Shown here: in pieces, positions 44,962 to 52,014 of the stretch
Position numbering within the stretch: position 1 is the stretch's first letter
Layout of the letters: each line of letters begins with the position of its first letter
DNA from: Streptomyces sp. SM11
GTDB lineage: Bacteria > Actinomycetota > Actinomycetes > Streptomycetales > Streptomycetaceae
Direction of reading: 5' to 3'
NCBI RefSeq assembly: GCF_002910905.1
Contig: NZ_NEUE01000143.1
Location: forward strand, 1 to 64,000
DNA: 64,000 nucleotides
Made by a program: the position numbers and the translations under genes
Notes under the pieces: model-generated
The model's input: only the letters and a program-made list of their open reading frames with translations
The model's database searches: none
What the model was told of the DNA's origin: nothing

Positions 44962-45160
44962 ACTACCACCGTCCTGGCATTCAAGCCGTCAACACGGGCC
45001 TACGATCGTCACACGAAAGCACTGCCGGGGTGCCTGCTCGCAGCGTAACTTAGCGATCGAACCTCCCACGCAGCTCGCCGACAGCGCCGTCAGTGCCGAC
45101 CCACCCGCCAGCACTCCCTGCTCTCCAGCCCATGCACCGCAGAACCGCACGAGGGGTCCC

Positions 45161-45985
45161 GTGACCGTCCATCCCAGTCTCCAGCCCTACACCGACGCCG
45201 CGACCCACGCCATCGAGGCGATAGCCGAGCTGGTGAAGCCCCTCGCCGAGAGCGAGTGGAACCGCCGTACGCCCTGCCCGGGATGGTCGGTGCGCGACAT
45301 CGTGTCGCACGTCATCGGCATGGAGTGCGAGATGCTCGGCGATCCCCGGCCGATCCACACCCTGCCGCGCGACCTCTACCACGTACAGAGCGACTTCGCC
45401 CGCTACATGGAGATGCAGGTCGACGTCCGGCGACACCACACCGCCCCGGAGATCACCTCCGAGCTGGAGTACGTCCTCATCCGCCGGGCCCGCCAGCTCC
45501 GCAACGAGTCGCGCAGCCCCGAGACCAAGGTCCGCGCGCCGCTGGGCACCGAGCAGACCCTCGAAGCAGCGCTGAACCTGCGGGCCTTCGACCTCTGGGT
45601 GCACGAACAGGACCTGCGGGCCGCGCTCGGGCAGCCCGGCAACCTGGACTCCCCCGGCGCCCTGATCACCCGGGACCTGCTGCTCGCCGGCCTTCCGAAG
45701 GTGGTCGCCAAGGGCGCGGGCGCGCCCGCCAACTCGGCGGTCGTCTTCGATGTGCACGGCCCGGTGGAGTTCCTGCGGACGGTACGGATCGACGCGGAGG
45801 GCCGCGGTTCGATCGACGGCGCGCCCTCGCTGGGCCCCGCCGTGACGCTGTCGCTGGACTGGGAGACGTACGTCCGCCTCGCCTGCGGCCGGGTCCGGCA
45901 CGCGGCCGTCGCCGACCGGATCAAGGCCGAGGGCGACCAGGAGCTGGCCACCGCGATCCTGGACAACTTCGCCGTCACGCCGTAA
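45161..45985 (+). CDS. Mycothiol-dependent maleylpyruvate isomerase family protein
   Basis: 274 aa DinB-like four-helix domain with the zinc-site signature RRTPCPGWSVRDIVSHVIGMECEM, the second histidine region RAFDLWVHEQDLR, then the C-terminal MDMPI_C-type domain. The family uses mycothiol, the actinobacterial thiol, as cofactor; members act as isomerases or S-transferases. Substrate not known. GTG 45161 is preceded by GAGGGGT. Confidence 0.88.
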   Translation: MTVHPSLQPYTDAATHAIEAIAELVKPLAESEWNRRTPCPGWSVRDIVSHVIGMECEMLGDPRPIHTLPRDLYHVQSDFARYMEMQVDVRRHHTAPEITSELEYVLIRRARQLRNESRSPETKVRAPLGTEQTLEAALNLRAFDLWVHEQDLRAALGQPGNLDSPGALITRDLLLAGLPKVVAKGAGAPANSAVVFDVHGPVEFLRTVRIDAEGRGSIDGAPSLGPAVTLSLDWETYVRLACGRVRHAAVADRIKAEGDQELATAILDNFAVTP

Positions 45986-46021
45986 CCGCTTCGCCGGGTA
46001 CGTGCCCGCGCCTCGGGAGGG

Positions 46022-47329
46022 CTACGCGGGCACGTGCACGGCCTCGACGCGGCTGACCACGTGGTGCTCGCGCTCCCTGACCGCCGCCCGTCGGCGCAGC
46101 CGCAGGATCTGGGTGACGCCGAGCGCCTCCAGGACGAAGACCGAGGCGAACGCCACGCGGTAGTTGTCGCCCGTGGCGTCCAGCAGGACCCCGACGGCGA
46201 ACAGGGTGGTCATCGAGGCGACGAACCCGCCCATGTTGACGATCCCCGAGGCGGTGCCCTGCCGCTCGGGCGGATTGGCCGGCCGGGCGAAGTCGAAGCC
46301 GACCATCGAGGCCGGACCGCAGGCGCCGAGCACCACGCACAGGACGACCAGCAGCCACATCGGCGTGTGGTCGGCCGGGTAGAAGATCGCGGACGCCCAG
46401 AGCAGGGCCGTCGTCGCCACCGTGCCCAGGGCGATCGGGACCCGTGCCTCGTTGTGGCGGGCGATGATCTGCCCGTAGACGAGCCCGACCACCATGTTGG
46501 ACAGCACCACCAGGGTGAGCAGCGTGCCCGCCATGCCCCGGCTCAGCCCCTGCGCCTCGACCAGGAACGGCATCCCCCACAGCAGCAGGAACACCATCGC
46601 CGGGAACTGGGTCGTGAAGTGCACCCACATCCCCAGCCGGGTTCCGGGCTCCCGCCAGGCGGCGGCGATCTGCCGCCGGACGTACGCGGCCCCGGCGTGT
46701 TCGGCGGGCGGCGGCTCGTGGCCCTCGGGGTGGTCCTTGAGGAACAGCAGGAGCAGCACCAGCACCACGACGCCCGCCAGCGCGCTGCCGGCGAACGTCG
46801 TGGTCCAGCCGTAGCTGTGCAGCGCCCGCGCGATGAACAGCGTCGAGACGAGGTTGCCCGCCATCCCGAACAACGCCGCGACCTGACCGATCAGCGGCCC
46901 GCGCCGGGCCGGGAACCAGCGGCTGCCGAGCCGCAGCACGCTGATGAACGTCATCGCGTCGCCGCAGCCGAGCAGCGCCCGCGCCGCCAGTGCCATCCCG
47001 TACGAGGGGGAGAGCGCGAAGCCGAGCTGCCCCACGGTGAACAGGACGACCCCGATGGTGAGGACCTTCTTGGTCCCGAGCCGGTCGACCATCAGCCCGA
47101 CGGGTATCTGCATGCCCGCGTAGACGAGGAGCTGGAGGATCGAGAAAGTGGACAGCGCCGAGGCGTTGACGTCGAACCGGTCGGCGGCGTCGAGTCCGGC
47201 GACCCCCAGGCTCGTACGGAAGATGATCGCGACGAAGTAGACGGCGACCCCGATGCCCCAGACCCAGGCGGCCCTCCGACCACCGGGCGGGTCACCGGGC
47301 AGGGAGAGCGTGGGGGCGGCCGAACTCAC
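46022..47329 (-). CDS. Major facilitator superfamily transporter
   Basis: 435 aa with twelve predicted helices. The loop motif between TM2 and TM3 reads GLMVDRLGTKKVLTIG (G-x-x-x-D-R-x-G-x-R/K), and TM1 starts WVWGIGVAVYFVAIIFRTSLGVAGLD, resembling the nitrate/glucarate/sugar-acid branch. Its start overlaps the end of the GntR regulator by 4 bp (47326-47329), so the regulator and transporter form an operon and the regulator probably senses the transported compound. Substrate unknown. Confidence 0.92.
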   Translation of the reverse strand: MSSAAPTLSLPGDPPGGRRAAWVWGIGVAVYFVAIIFRTSLGVAGLDAADRFDVNASALSTFSILQLLVYAGMQIPVGLMVDRLGTKKVLTIGVVLFTVGQLGFALSPSYGMALAARALLGCGDAMTFISVLRLGSRWFPARRGPLIGQVAALFGMAGNLVSTLFIARALHSYGWTTTFAGSALAGVVVLVLLLLFLKDHPEGHEPPPAEHAGAAYVRRQIAAAWREPGTRLGMWVHFTTQFPAMVFLLLWGMPFLVEAQGLSRGMAGTLLTLVVLSNMVVGLVYGQIIARHNEARVPIALGTVATTALLWASAIFYPADHTPMWLLVVLCVVLGACGPASMVGFDFARPANPPERQGTASGIVNMGGFVASMTTLFAVGVLLDATGDNYRVAFASVFVLEALGVTQILRLRRRAAVREREHHVVSRVEAVHVPA

Positions 47330-48009
47330 CGGTCCTCACCCCTCACCAGCACCCGGACCCGGCCGACATGGCGGCGCACGACCAGAGCTGCCACCTCGGC
47401 GTCCCCCGCCCGGATCGCCTCCAGCAGCTCACCGTGCTCGGTGATGTTGGCCTCGATCCTGCCGGGGTGGGCCTCCATCACCGCGACACCCATCCGCAGC
47501 TGACGGTCGCGCAGCTGGTCGTAGAGGCGCGAGAGGATCTCGTTGCCGGCGTTCTTCACGATCTCGGCGTGGAAGCAGCGGTCCTTGACGGCCACCGCTG
47601 CCAGGTCGCCGTCCTCGGCCAGCTGCCGCTGTTCCTCCAGGAGCTCTTCCAGCCGCACGATCAACTGCGCGGAGGCGGGCACCGCCTTGCGTGCGGCGAA
47701 CTCCTCGACCAGCAGCCGGGTCTCCACCACGTCCTTGATCTCCTGCGCGGAGACGGCGAGGACGAGCGCGCCCTTCTTCGGGTAGAGCTTGATCAGCCCC
47801 TCGACCTCCAGCCGCAGCAGCGCCTCGCGCACGGGCGTCCGGGACACGCCGACCGCGTCCGCCAGGTCCCCCTCGGTGAGTAGCGTGCCGCCCTCGTAAC
47901 GGCGCTCCAGGACCGCTTCCTTGATGTGCGTGTACACGCGTTCGGCGGCGGGCGGACGCTTGAGGGACGGGTTCGGCGACGGCACGGAGGAGGAGGGCGC
48001 GGCAGGCAT
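47326..48009 (-). CDS. GntR/FadR-type transcriptional regulator (FCD domain)
   Basis: 227 aa. Winged helix HIKEAVLERRYEGGTLLTEGDLADAVGVSRTPVREALLRLEVEGLIKLYPKKGALV, then an FCD ligand domain with the metal-binding pattern VVETRLLVEEFAA, DRCFHAEIVKNAGN, EHGELLEAIRAGD (His residues in the usual places). It most likely represses its own operon with the MFS gene. ATG 48009 is six bases after a TATGCT -10 box; an in-frame upstream GTG is ignored. Inducer probably an organic acid. Confidence 0.92.
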   Translation of the reverse strand: MPAAPSSSVPSPNPSLKRPPAAERVYTHIKEAVLERRYEGGTLLTEGDLADAVGVSRTPVREALLRLEVEGLIKLYPKKGALVLAVSAQEIKDVVETRLLVEEFAARKAVPASAQLIVRLEELLEEQRQLAEDGDLAAVAVKDRCFHAEIVKNAGNEILSRLYDQLRDRQLRMGVAVMEAHPGRIEANITEHGELLEAIRAGDAEVAALVVRRHVGRVRVLVRGEDR

Positions 48010-48015
48010 GCGCAC

Positions 48016-48044
48016 AGCATAGATACAACATGTACGCATGTCGG
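48016..48044 (-). promoter_or_regulatory. Promoter of the GntR/MFS operon
   Basis: -35 CCGACA (48039-48044), 17-bp spacer, -10 TATGCT (48016-48021), then six bases to the ATG, which predicts a leaderless mRNA. Within the spacer TACATGTTGTA is an inverted repeat (TACA/TGTA) that could be the GntR operator. Confidence 0.6.
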
Positions 48045-48111
48045 CCCCCGTCCGGATTCTGGACCTCCGCAACGGCGGCGGGTTTCCACGATGCCCGCCA
48101 CGGTTCAAGCT

Positions 48112-48127
48112 TTCCTGAATTCAGGAA
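48112..48127. promoter_or_regulatory. Operator palindrome of the metal sensor
   Basis: TTCCTGAATTCAGGAA, a perfect 16-bp palindrome, 18 bp upstream of the ArsR-type gene; the typical position and form of an ArsR/SmtB-family operator. Confidence 0.75.
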
Positions 48128-48145
48128 TCCCTGTACTGTCACCCC

Positions 48146-48481
48146 ATGCTGACTGTCGCTTCCGATATCGAGGGGCTCGCGCGGTTCGGCCGCGCACTCG
48201 CCGACCCGATCCGCTGCCGCCTGCTGCTCGCGCTCCGCGAGGCCCCCGCATACCCCTCCGACCTCGCCGAGGCCCTGGGCATCTCGCGCACCCGGCTCTC
48301 CAACCACCTGGCCTGCCTGCGCGACTGCGGCCTGGTCGTCACCGTGCCGGACGGCCGCCGGACGCGCTACGAGCTCGCCGACGAACGTCTCGGCAGCGCG
48401 CTGGGCGACCTGCGTTCCGCGGTGGTGGCCGTCGAGACCGACCGCACGTGCCCGGACGCGGAGACGAAGGGCTGCTGCTGA
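48146..48481 (+). CDS. CmtR-like metal-sensing ArsR-family repressor
   Basis: 111 aa winged helix: FGRALADPIRCRLLLALREAPAYPSDLAEALGISRTRLSNHLACLRDCGLVVTVPDGRRTRYEL. Cysteines fall at positions 57 and 61 in the recognition helix and 102 in the tail, exactly the ligand set (Cys57, Cys61, Cys102) known for Mycobacterium tuberculosis CmtR, which senses Cd(II)/Pb(II). The tail ends in KGCC. It presumably represses itself and the efflux gene that overlaps its stop by one base (TGATG). The operator is at 48112-48127. Confidence 0.9.
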   Translation: MLTVASDIEGLARFGRALADPIRCRLLLALREAPAYPSDLAEALGISRTRLSNHLACLRDCGLVVTVPDGRRTRYELADERLGSALGDLRSAVVAVETDRTCPDAETKGCC

Positions 48482-49155
48482 TGACCGTGCTCCCGCTCGG
48501 CCCCTCCCCGGCCCGCCGGGACGCGCTCGCCCGCCGGATACGGCTGCTGGTCGCGGCCACCATCGCCTACAACGTCATCGAGGCGGTGGCCGCCCTCACG
48601 GCGGGGGTCCTCGCCTCCTCCACCGCACTGATCGGCTTCGGCCTGGACTCCGTCATCGAGGTCTCCTCCGCCGCCGCGGTCGCCTGGCAGTTCTCCGCCC
48701 GCGAGCACACGGTGCGCGAGACCCGGGAGCGGACCGCCCTGCGGATCATCTCCGTATCGTTCTTCGCGCTCGCCGCGTACGTCGCCGTCGACGCGGTCCG
48801 GGCGCTGGCCGGCACCGGCGAGGCCGATCCGTCCCCCCTCGGCATCGTCATCGCCGCGCTCTCACTGGCGGTCATGCCGTTCCTGTCCGCCGCCCAACGA
48901 CGGGCGGGACGGGAGATCGGGTCCGCCTCCGCCGTCGCGGACTCGAAGCAGACCCTGCTGTGCACCTACCTGTCCGCCGTCCTGCTGGCCGGACTGCTCC
49001 TCAACGCCACGCTCGGCTGGTCCTGGGCCGACCCGGTCGCCGCCCTCACCATCGCCGCCCTCGCGGTCAAGGAGGGCCGCGACGCCTGGCGGGGCAAGGG
49101 CTGCTGCGCGCCCACGGCCCAGGGTCAAGCTTGCACAAAATCACCCGTTCGGTAA
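48481..49155 (+). CDS. Cation diffusion facilitator-type metal efflux protein
   Basis: 224 aa with about six helices. TM2-type signature FGLDSVIEVSSAAAVAWQF and TM5-type VADSKQTLLCTYLSAVLLAGLLLN carry the polar residues of CDF metal sites. The short cytoplasmic tail is Cys-rich (GKGCCAPTAQGQACTK) instead of the usual CDF C-terminal domain. The ATG at 48481 overlaps the CmtR-like stop, so the genes are co-translated. Expected job: export of Cd, Pb or Zn out of the cytoplasm; the metal is inferred from the sensor. Confidence 0.88.
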   Translation: MTVLPLGPSPARRDALARRIRLLVAATIAYNVIEAVAALTAGVLASSTALIGFGLDSVIEVSSAAAVAWQFSAREHTVRETRERTALRIISVSFFALAAYVAVDAVRALAGTGEADPSPLGIVIAALSLAVMPFLSAAQRRAGREIGSASAVADSKQTLLCTYLSAVLLAGLLLNATLGWSWADPVAALTIAALAVKEGRDAWRGKGCCAPTAQGQACTKSPVR

Positions 49156-49158
49156 CAC
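49131..49158 (+). promoter_or_regulatory. Candidate promoter of the carboxypeptidase gene
   Basis: TTGCAC (49131-49136), 16-bp spacer, TAACAC (49153-49158). It lies across the end of the efflux gene. Confidence 0.35.
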
Positions 49159-49239
49159 ATCCATTGCCCCGCCCCAGGAGTCTCACCACCGAGCGGCACC
49201 CTTATGTGGCCGCATATCAGGGGCATTTGGAGCGTTCAG

Positions 49240-50139
49240 TTGAAAATCGGCATCACGCGCGTCAATCGCGTCACCGTCACCGCCACCGTGACGCTCACCG
49301 CCGGTGCGGTGCTCGCGGGCAGCGCCTTCGCTTCCACGGCACACGCCGCCACGCCGCCGACTCCGAAGATCGTCGCCAAGGGCGGCTTCGTGATGAACAA
49401 CGGCACCGGCAAGACCCTCTTCACCAAGTCCGCGGACACCCGCCGCTCCACCGGCTCCACCACCAAGATCATGACGGCGCTGGTGGTCCTGTCGCAGAAG
49501 AACGTGAACCTGAAGTCCAAGGTCACGATCCAGAAGGCGTACAGCGACTACATCGTCTCCAAGAACGCCTCGTCGGCCCGGCTGATCGTCGGCGACAAGG
49601 TCACCGTGGGCCAGCTCCTCTACGGCCTGATGCTCCCCTCCGGCTGCGACGCCGCGTACGCCCTGGCCGACAAGTTCGGCTCCGGCAAGACCCGTGCGGC
49701 CCGCGTGAAGTCGTTCATCGGCAAGATGAACTCCACGGCGAAGAGCCTCAAGCTGAAGAACACCCGCTTCGACTCGTTCGACGGCATAGGGGGCGGCAAC
49801 AACTACTCGACCCCCCGTGACCTGACGAAGATCGCCGCCAAGGCGATGAAGAACTCCACGTTCCGCTCGATCGTCAAGACCAGGTCGACGAAGCAGAAGG
49901 TGACCACGAAGAGCGGTGGCTACCGCTACATGGCGTGGAGCAACACCAACAAGATGCTCAGCAGCTACAGCGGCGACATCGGCGTCAAGACCGGCTCGGG
50001 CCCGACTGCCAAGTACTGCCTGGTCTTCGCGGCGACCCGTAAGGGCAAGACGGTCATCGGCACGGTGCTGACGTCGTCCTCCGAGGCGAACCGCACCGCC
50101 GACGCGAAGAAGCTGATGGACTACGGGTTCAAGCGGTAA
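49240..50139 (+). CDS. dacC: D-alanyl-D-alanine carboxypeptidase (PBP5/DacA type)
   Basis: 299 aa from a TTG start. Signal peptide with hydrophobic core VTATVTLTAGAVLAGSAFA and cleavage near AHAA. The penicillin-binding motifs are in order: STTK near residue 73 (catalytic Ser), SGCD near 130 and KTGSG near 249. It removes terminal D-Ala from peptidoglycan stem peptides outside the membrane. TTG 49240 is preceded by TTGGAG at correct spacing; the ATG at 49204 has a weaker site, so the start is not certain. There is no C-terminal membrane anchor, which suggests a secreted enzyme. The symbol is by likeness only. Confidence 0.88.
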   Translation: MKIGITRVNRVTVTATVTLTAGAVLAGSAFASTAHAATPPTPKIVAKGGFVMNNGTGKTLFTKSADTRRSTGSTTKIMTALVVLSQKNVNLKSKVTIQKAYSDYIVSKNASSARLIVGDKVTVGQLLYGLMLPSGCDAAYALADKFGSGKTRAARVKSFIGKMNSTAKSLKLKNTRFDSFDGIGGGNNYSTPRDLTKIAAKAMKNSTFRSIVKTRSTKQKVTTKSGGYRYMAWSNTNKMLSSYSGDIGVKTGSGPTAKYCLVFAATRKGKTVIGTVLTSSSEANRTADAKKLMDYGFKR

Positions 50140-50162
50140 CCGGCCCACGTTGTACGGCGAAG

Positions 50163-50198
50163 GGGGCCGGCCCGCACGGTGTGTGCGGGTCGGGCCCC
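50163..50198. terminator. Terminator between carboxypeptidase and DUF397 genes
   Basis: CCCGCAC/GTGCGGG inner stem and GGGGCC/GGCCCC outer stem, with an internal loop, followed by TT; the genes are convergent. Confidence 0.75.
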
Positions 50199-50215
50199 TT
50201 CGCGTCGCCCGAGGC

Positions 50216-50401
50216 TTACGGCTGCCGGCGGCGCAGGTCGGCCGTGAAGGCGTCCCAGGCTGCGGGCGCGAGGGTGAGGACGGGTCCGCCGAGGCGCTTG
50301 GAGTCGCGAACGGCGACGGTACGGGGGATGTTGCGGGCCACTTCGACGCACTCGCCGTTGCCGCTGCTGTAGCTGGACCGGACGAACTCGAAGTGGGGCA
50401 C
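50216..50401 (-). CDS. DUF397 family protein
   Basis: 61 aa: VPHFEFVRSSYSSGNGECVEVARNIPRTVAVRDSKRLGGPVLTLAPAAWDAFTADLRR. The S-x-x-x-G-E-C-V-E-V core is diagnostic of DUF397. It lies 2 bp after the XRE regulator gene and has AGGAG upstream of GTG 50401. DUF397 proteins are small partners of DUF5753 regulators and possibly act as toxin- or antitoxin-like elements in developmental control. Confidence 0.93.
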   Translation of the reverse strand: MPHFEFVRSSYSSGNGECVEVARNIPRTVAVRDSKRLGGPVLTLAPAAWDAFTADLRRRQP

Positions 50402-50403
50402 AA

Positions 50404-51282
50404 CTACAACTCCTTGCGAATACGCCCTATGAGAGCGATGGAATCGCGGGGAGCGAGTCCGCATCTGGCAATGCGACCGAATGTGACGTTGTGGCGGGCG
50501 GCATCCGTCTCACTCTCCAGCCACAGCGTAGACGACGTCGTGTCCATGTAGACCACGTCCATCGCACCAGGTTCAGCGAACGAGACAATGCTGAAAGCGC
50601 TGGTCATGCCCGGGTGTGACCCCGCAAGGAAGGGGACAACCTGCACCGTGACATTTGGCTCGGCAGCTGCCTCCGCCAGGTGCGCCAGTTGAGCGCGCAT
50701 CACCTCACGGCCACCGACCAGTTGGCGTAGGGCCGCCTCGGCGACAATCGCCCACAACGCCAGTGGAGTGCTCTCCGTGAGACGTGCCTGCCGCGCGATC
50801 TTCGCTTCGACGAAACGCTCGATCTCGTCGGGGTCATCCCAGTCCGCGTTACCGACTGCGAGCGCCCTGGCGTAGTCCGGGGTCTGAAGCAACCCTGGAA
50901 CGAAAGCCCCCTGCCAGGTCCGGACGCCTGTCGCGATGTCTTCGAGCGCAACGTACTCGACCAGTGAACGCAGCTCGGGGTACTGGTTCCACCAGCCCTT
51001 CGCCTTGCGGCGCTCACGGTCCATCCGGGCGACTTCCAGCAGCCGCCCGACGGACTTCGCGTCCTCCAGACCATAGAACTCGCAGAGGGTTCGGATGTCC
51101 GGATCCCTCATGGGAACCCAGCCCCGCTCCATCTTGACGATCTTCGAGTTGGTCGCGCTGATGACCTGGGCAGCCTGCTGCTGCGTCTTCCCGGACGCGT
51201 CCCGCAGACGCAGCAGCTCGCTACCGAGCCTGCGCCCCAGGACAGTTGACGACCGGTTTCCCTGCGGAGTCGCTGGATTCAC
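50404..51282 (-). CDS. XRE-family regulator with DUF5753 domain
   Basis: 292 aa. N-terminal helix-turn-helix (about 14-70: LGSELLRLRDASGKTQQQAAQVISATNSKIVKMERGW), then DUF5753 with WWNQYPELRSLVEYVALEDIATGVRTWQGAFVPGLLQTPDYARA and VQVVPFLAGSHPGMTSAFSI. This is the streptomycete Scr1/WhiJ-like type that pairs with a DUF397 protein and often a histidine-kinase-like ATPase, both present here. It probably represses the trio until a signal is bound. The GTG start at 51282 is at the proper domain edge. Confidence 0.93.
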   Translation of the reverse strand: MNPATPQGNRSSTVLGRRLGSELLRLRDASGKTQQQAAQVISATNSKIVKMERGWVPMRDPDIRTLCEFYGLEDAKSVGRLLEVARMDRERRKAKGWWNQYPELRSLVEYVALEDIATGVRTWQGAFVPGLLQTPDYARALAVGNADWDDPDEIERFVEAKIARQARLTESTPLALWAIVAEAALRQLVGGREVMRAQLAHLAEAAAEPNVTVQVVPFLAGSHPGMTSAFSIVSFAEPGAMDVVYMDTTSSTLWLESETDAARHNVTFGRIARCGLAPRDSIALIGRIRKEL

Positions 51283-51333
51283 GGCCCCAGTGTCCCGCTT
51301 CCCGGGGCGGGGCGTCGACCTCCGTCACCCGTT

Positions 51334-51349
51334 GGGGACAATTGTCTCC
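51334..51349. promoter_or_regulatory. Candidate operator of the XRE/ATPase divergent region
   Basis: GGGGACAATTGTCTCC, a 16-bp inverted repeat with one mismatch, midway between the divergent XRE and ATPase genes (region 51283-51526). Confidence 0.45.
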
Positions 51350-51526
51350 GTTTCACTTGTACCGCCTCCTGGAGGCCAGTGCTTTCGGTACTCCACCGCT
51401 CGCACAGCGGAGCCACCTCGGCGGAAGTGCACCGCCCTGCCCTGCACCGGAACCGAAAAGTCACGGGTCCGGCCCACCGCAGCCGCGACATCGCCACCGC
51501 CCACCCCACCCCGGAGGCAAGCGTCC

Positions 51527-51955
51527 ATGACCGCAGCCCAGGAGATCCCCGCCCCCACCCCCGGCCCCGCACTCCGCGAGGGCCGCGTCGACTACACGCC
51601 CACCGCGCACAGCGTCGTCCTCGCCCGGCACCGCGCCACCCGGCTCGTCCTCCAGTGGGGGCACCCCGCGCTCGCCGGTGACGCGGCGCTCCTGGTCAGC
51701 GAGTTGGCGACCAACGCGTTGCTGCACGGGGCGATCCGGGGCCGGCTCTTCCGGGTCCGTCTCACCCTCACCGCGAGCGCGCTCCGTATCGCGGTGAGCG
51801 ATCCGCGCGGGGAGCGCCTGCCCGATCCACGCGAGCCCGACGCCGACGACTGCTATGGGCGCGGCCTCCTGATCGTCGCCCAGCTCGCCGACGACTGGGG
51901 CGTCGAGCCGCGCACGGTCGGCAAGACGGTGTACGCCGAACTCGCCGTACGGTGA
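51527..51955 (+). CDS. Anti-sigma-type ATP-binding protein (HATPase_c)
   Basis: 142 aa with N box LLVSELATNALLHGAIRG, G boxes RIAVSDPRGERLPDPREPDADDCYGRGLLIVAQLADDWGVEP and a C-terminal KTVYAEL strand, i.e. the single-domain RsbW/SpoIIAB-like ATPase fold. There is no sigma-factor gene next to it; in streptomycetes such ATPases lie beside XRE/DUF397 pairs, as here (divergent). ATG 51527 has CGGAGGCAA upstream. Confidence 0.92.
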   Translation: MTAAQEIPAPTPGPALREGRVDYTPTAHSVVLARHRATRLVLQWGHPALAGDAALLVSELATNALLHGAIRGRLFRVRLTLTASALRIAVSDPRGERLPDPREPDADDCYGRGLLIVAQLADDWGVEPRTVGKTVYAELAVR

Positions 51956-51967
51956 GTGCCGGACATG

Positions 51968-52005
51968 CCGGTGGGCCCGTACGCAGAAACGTACGGGCCC
52001 ACCGG
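51968..52005. terminator. Bidirectional terminator
   Basis: A perfect 16-bp stem (51968-51983 with 51990-52005) and a 6-nt loop between the convergent ATPase and E2 genes, followed by AAAAG. Confidence 0.9.
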
Positions 52006-52014
52006 AAAAGGCAG

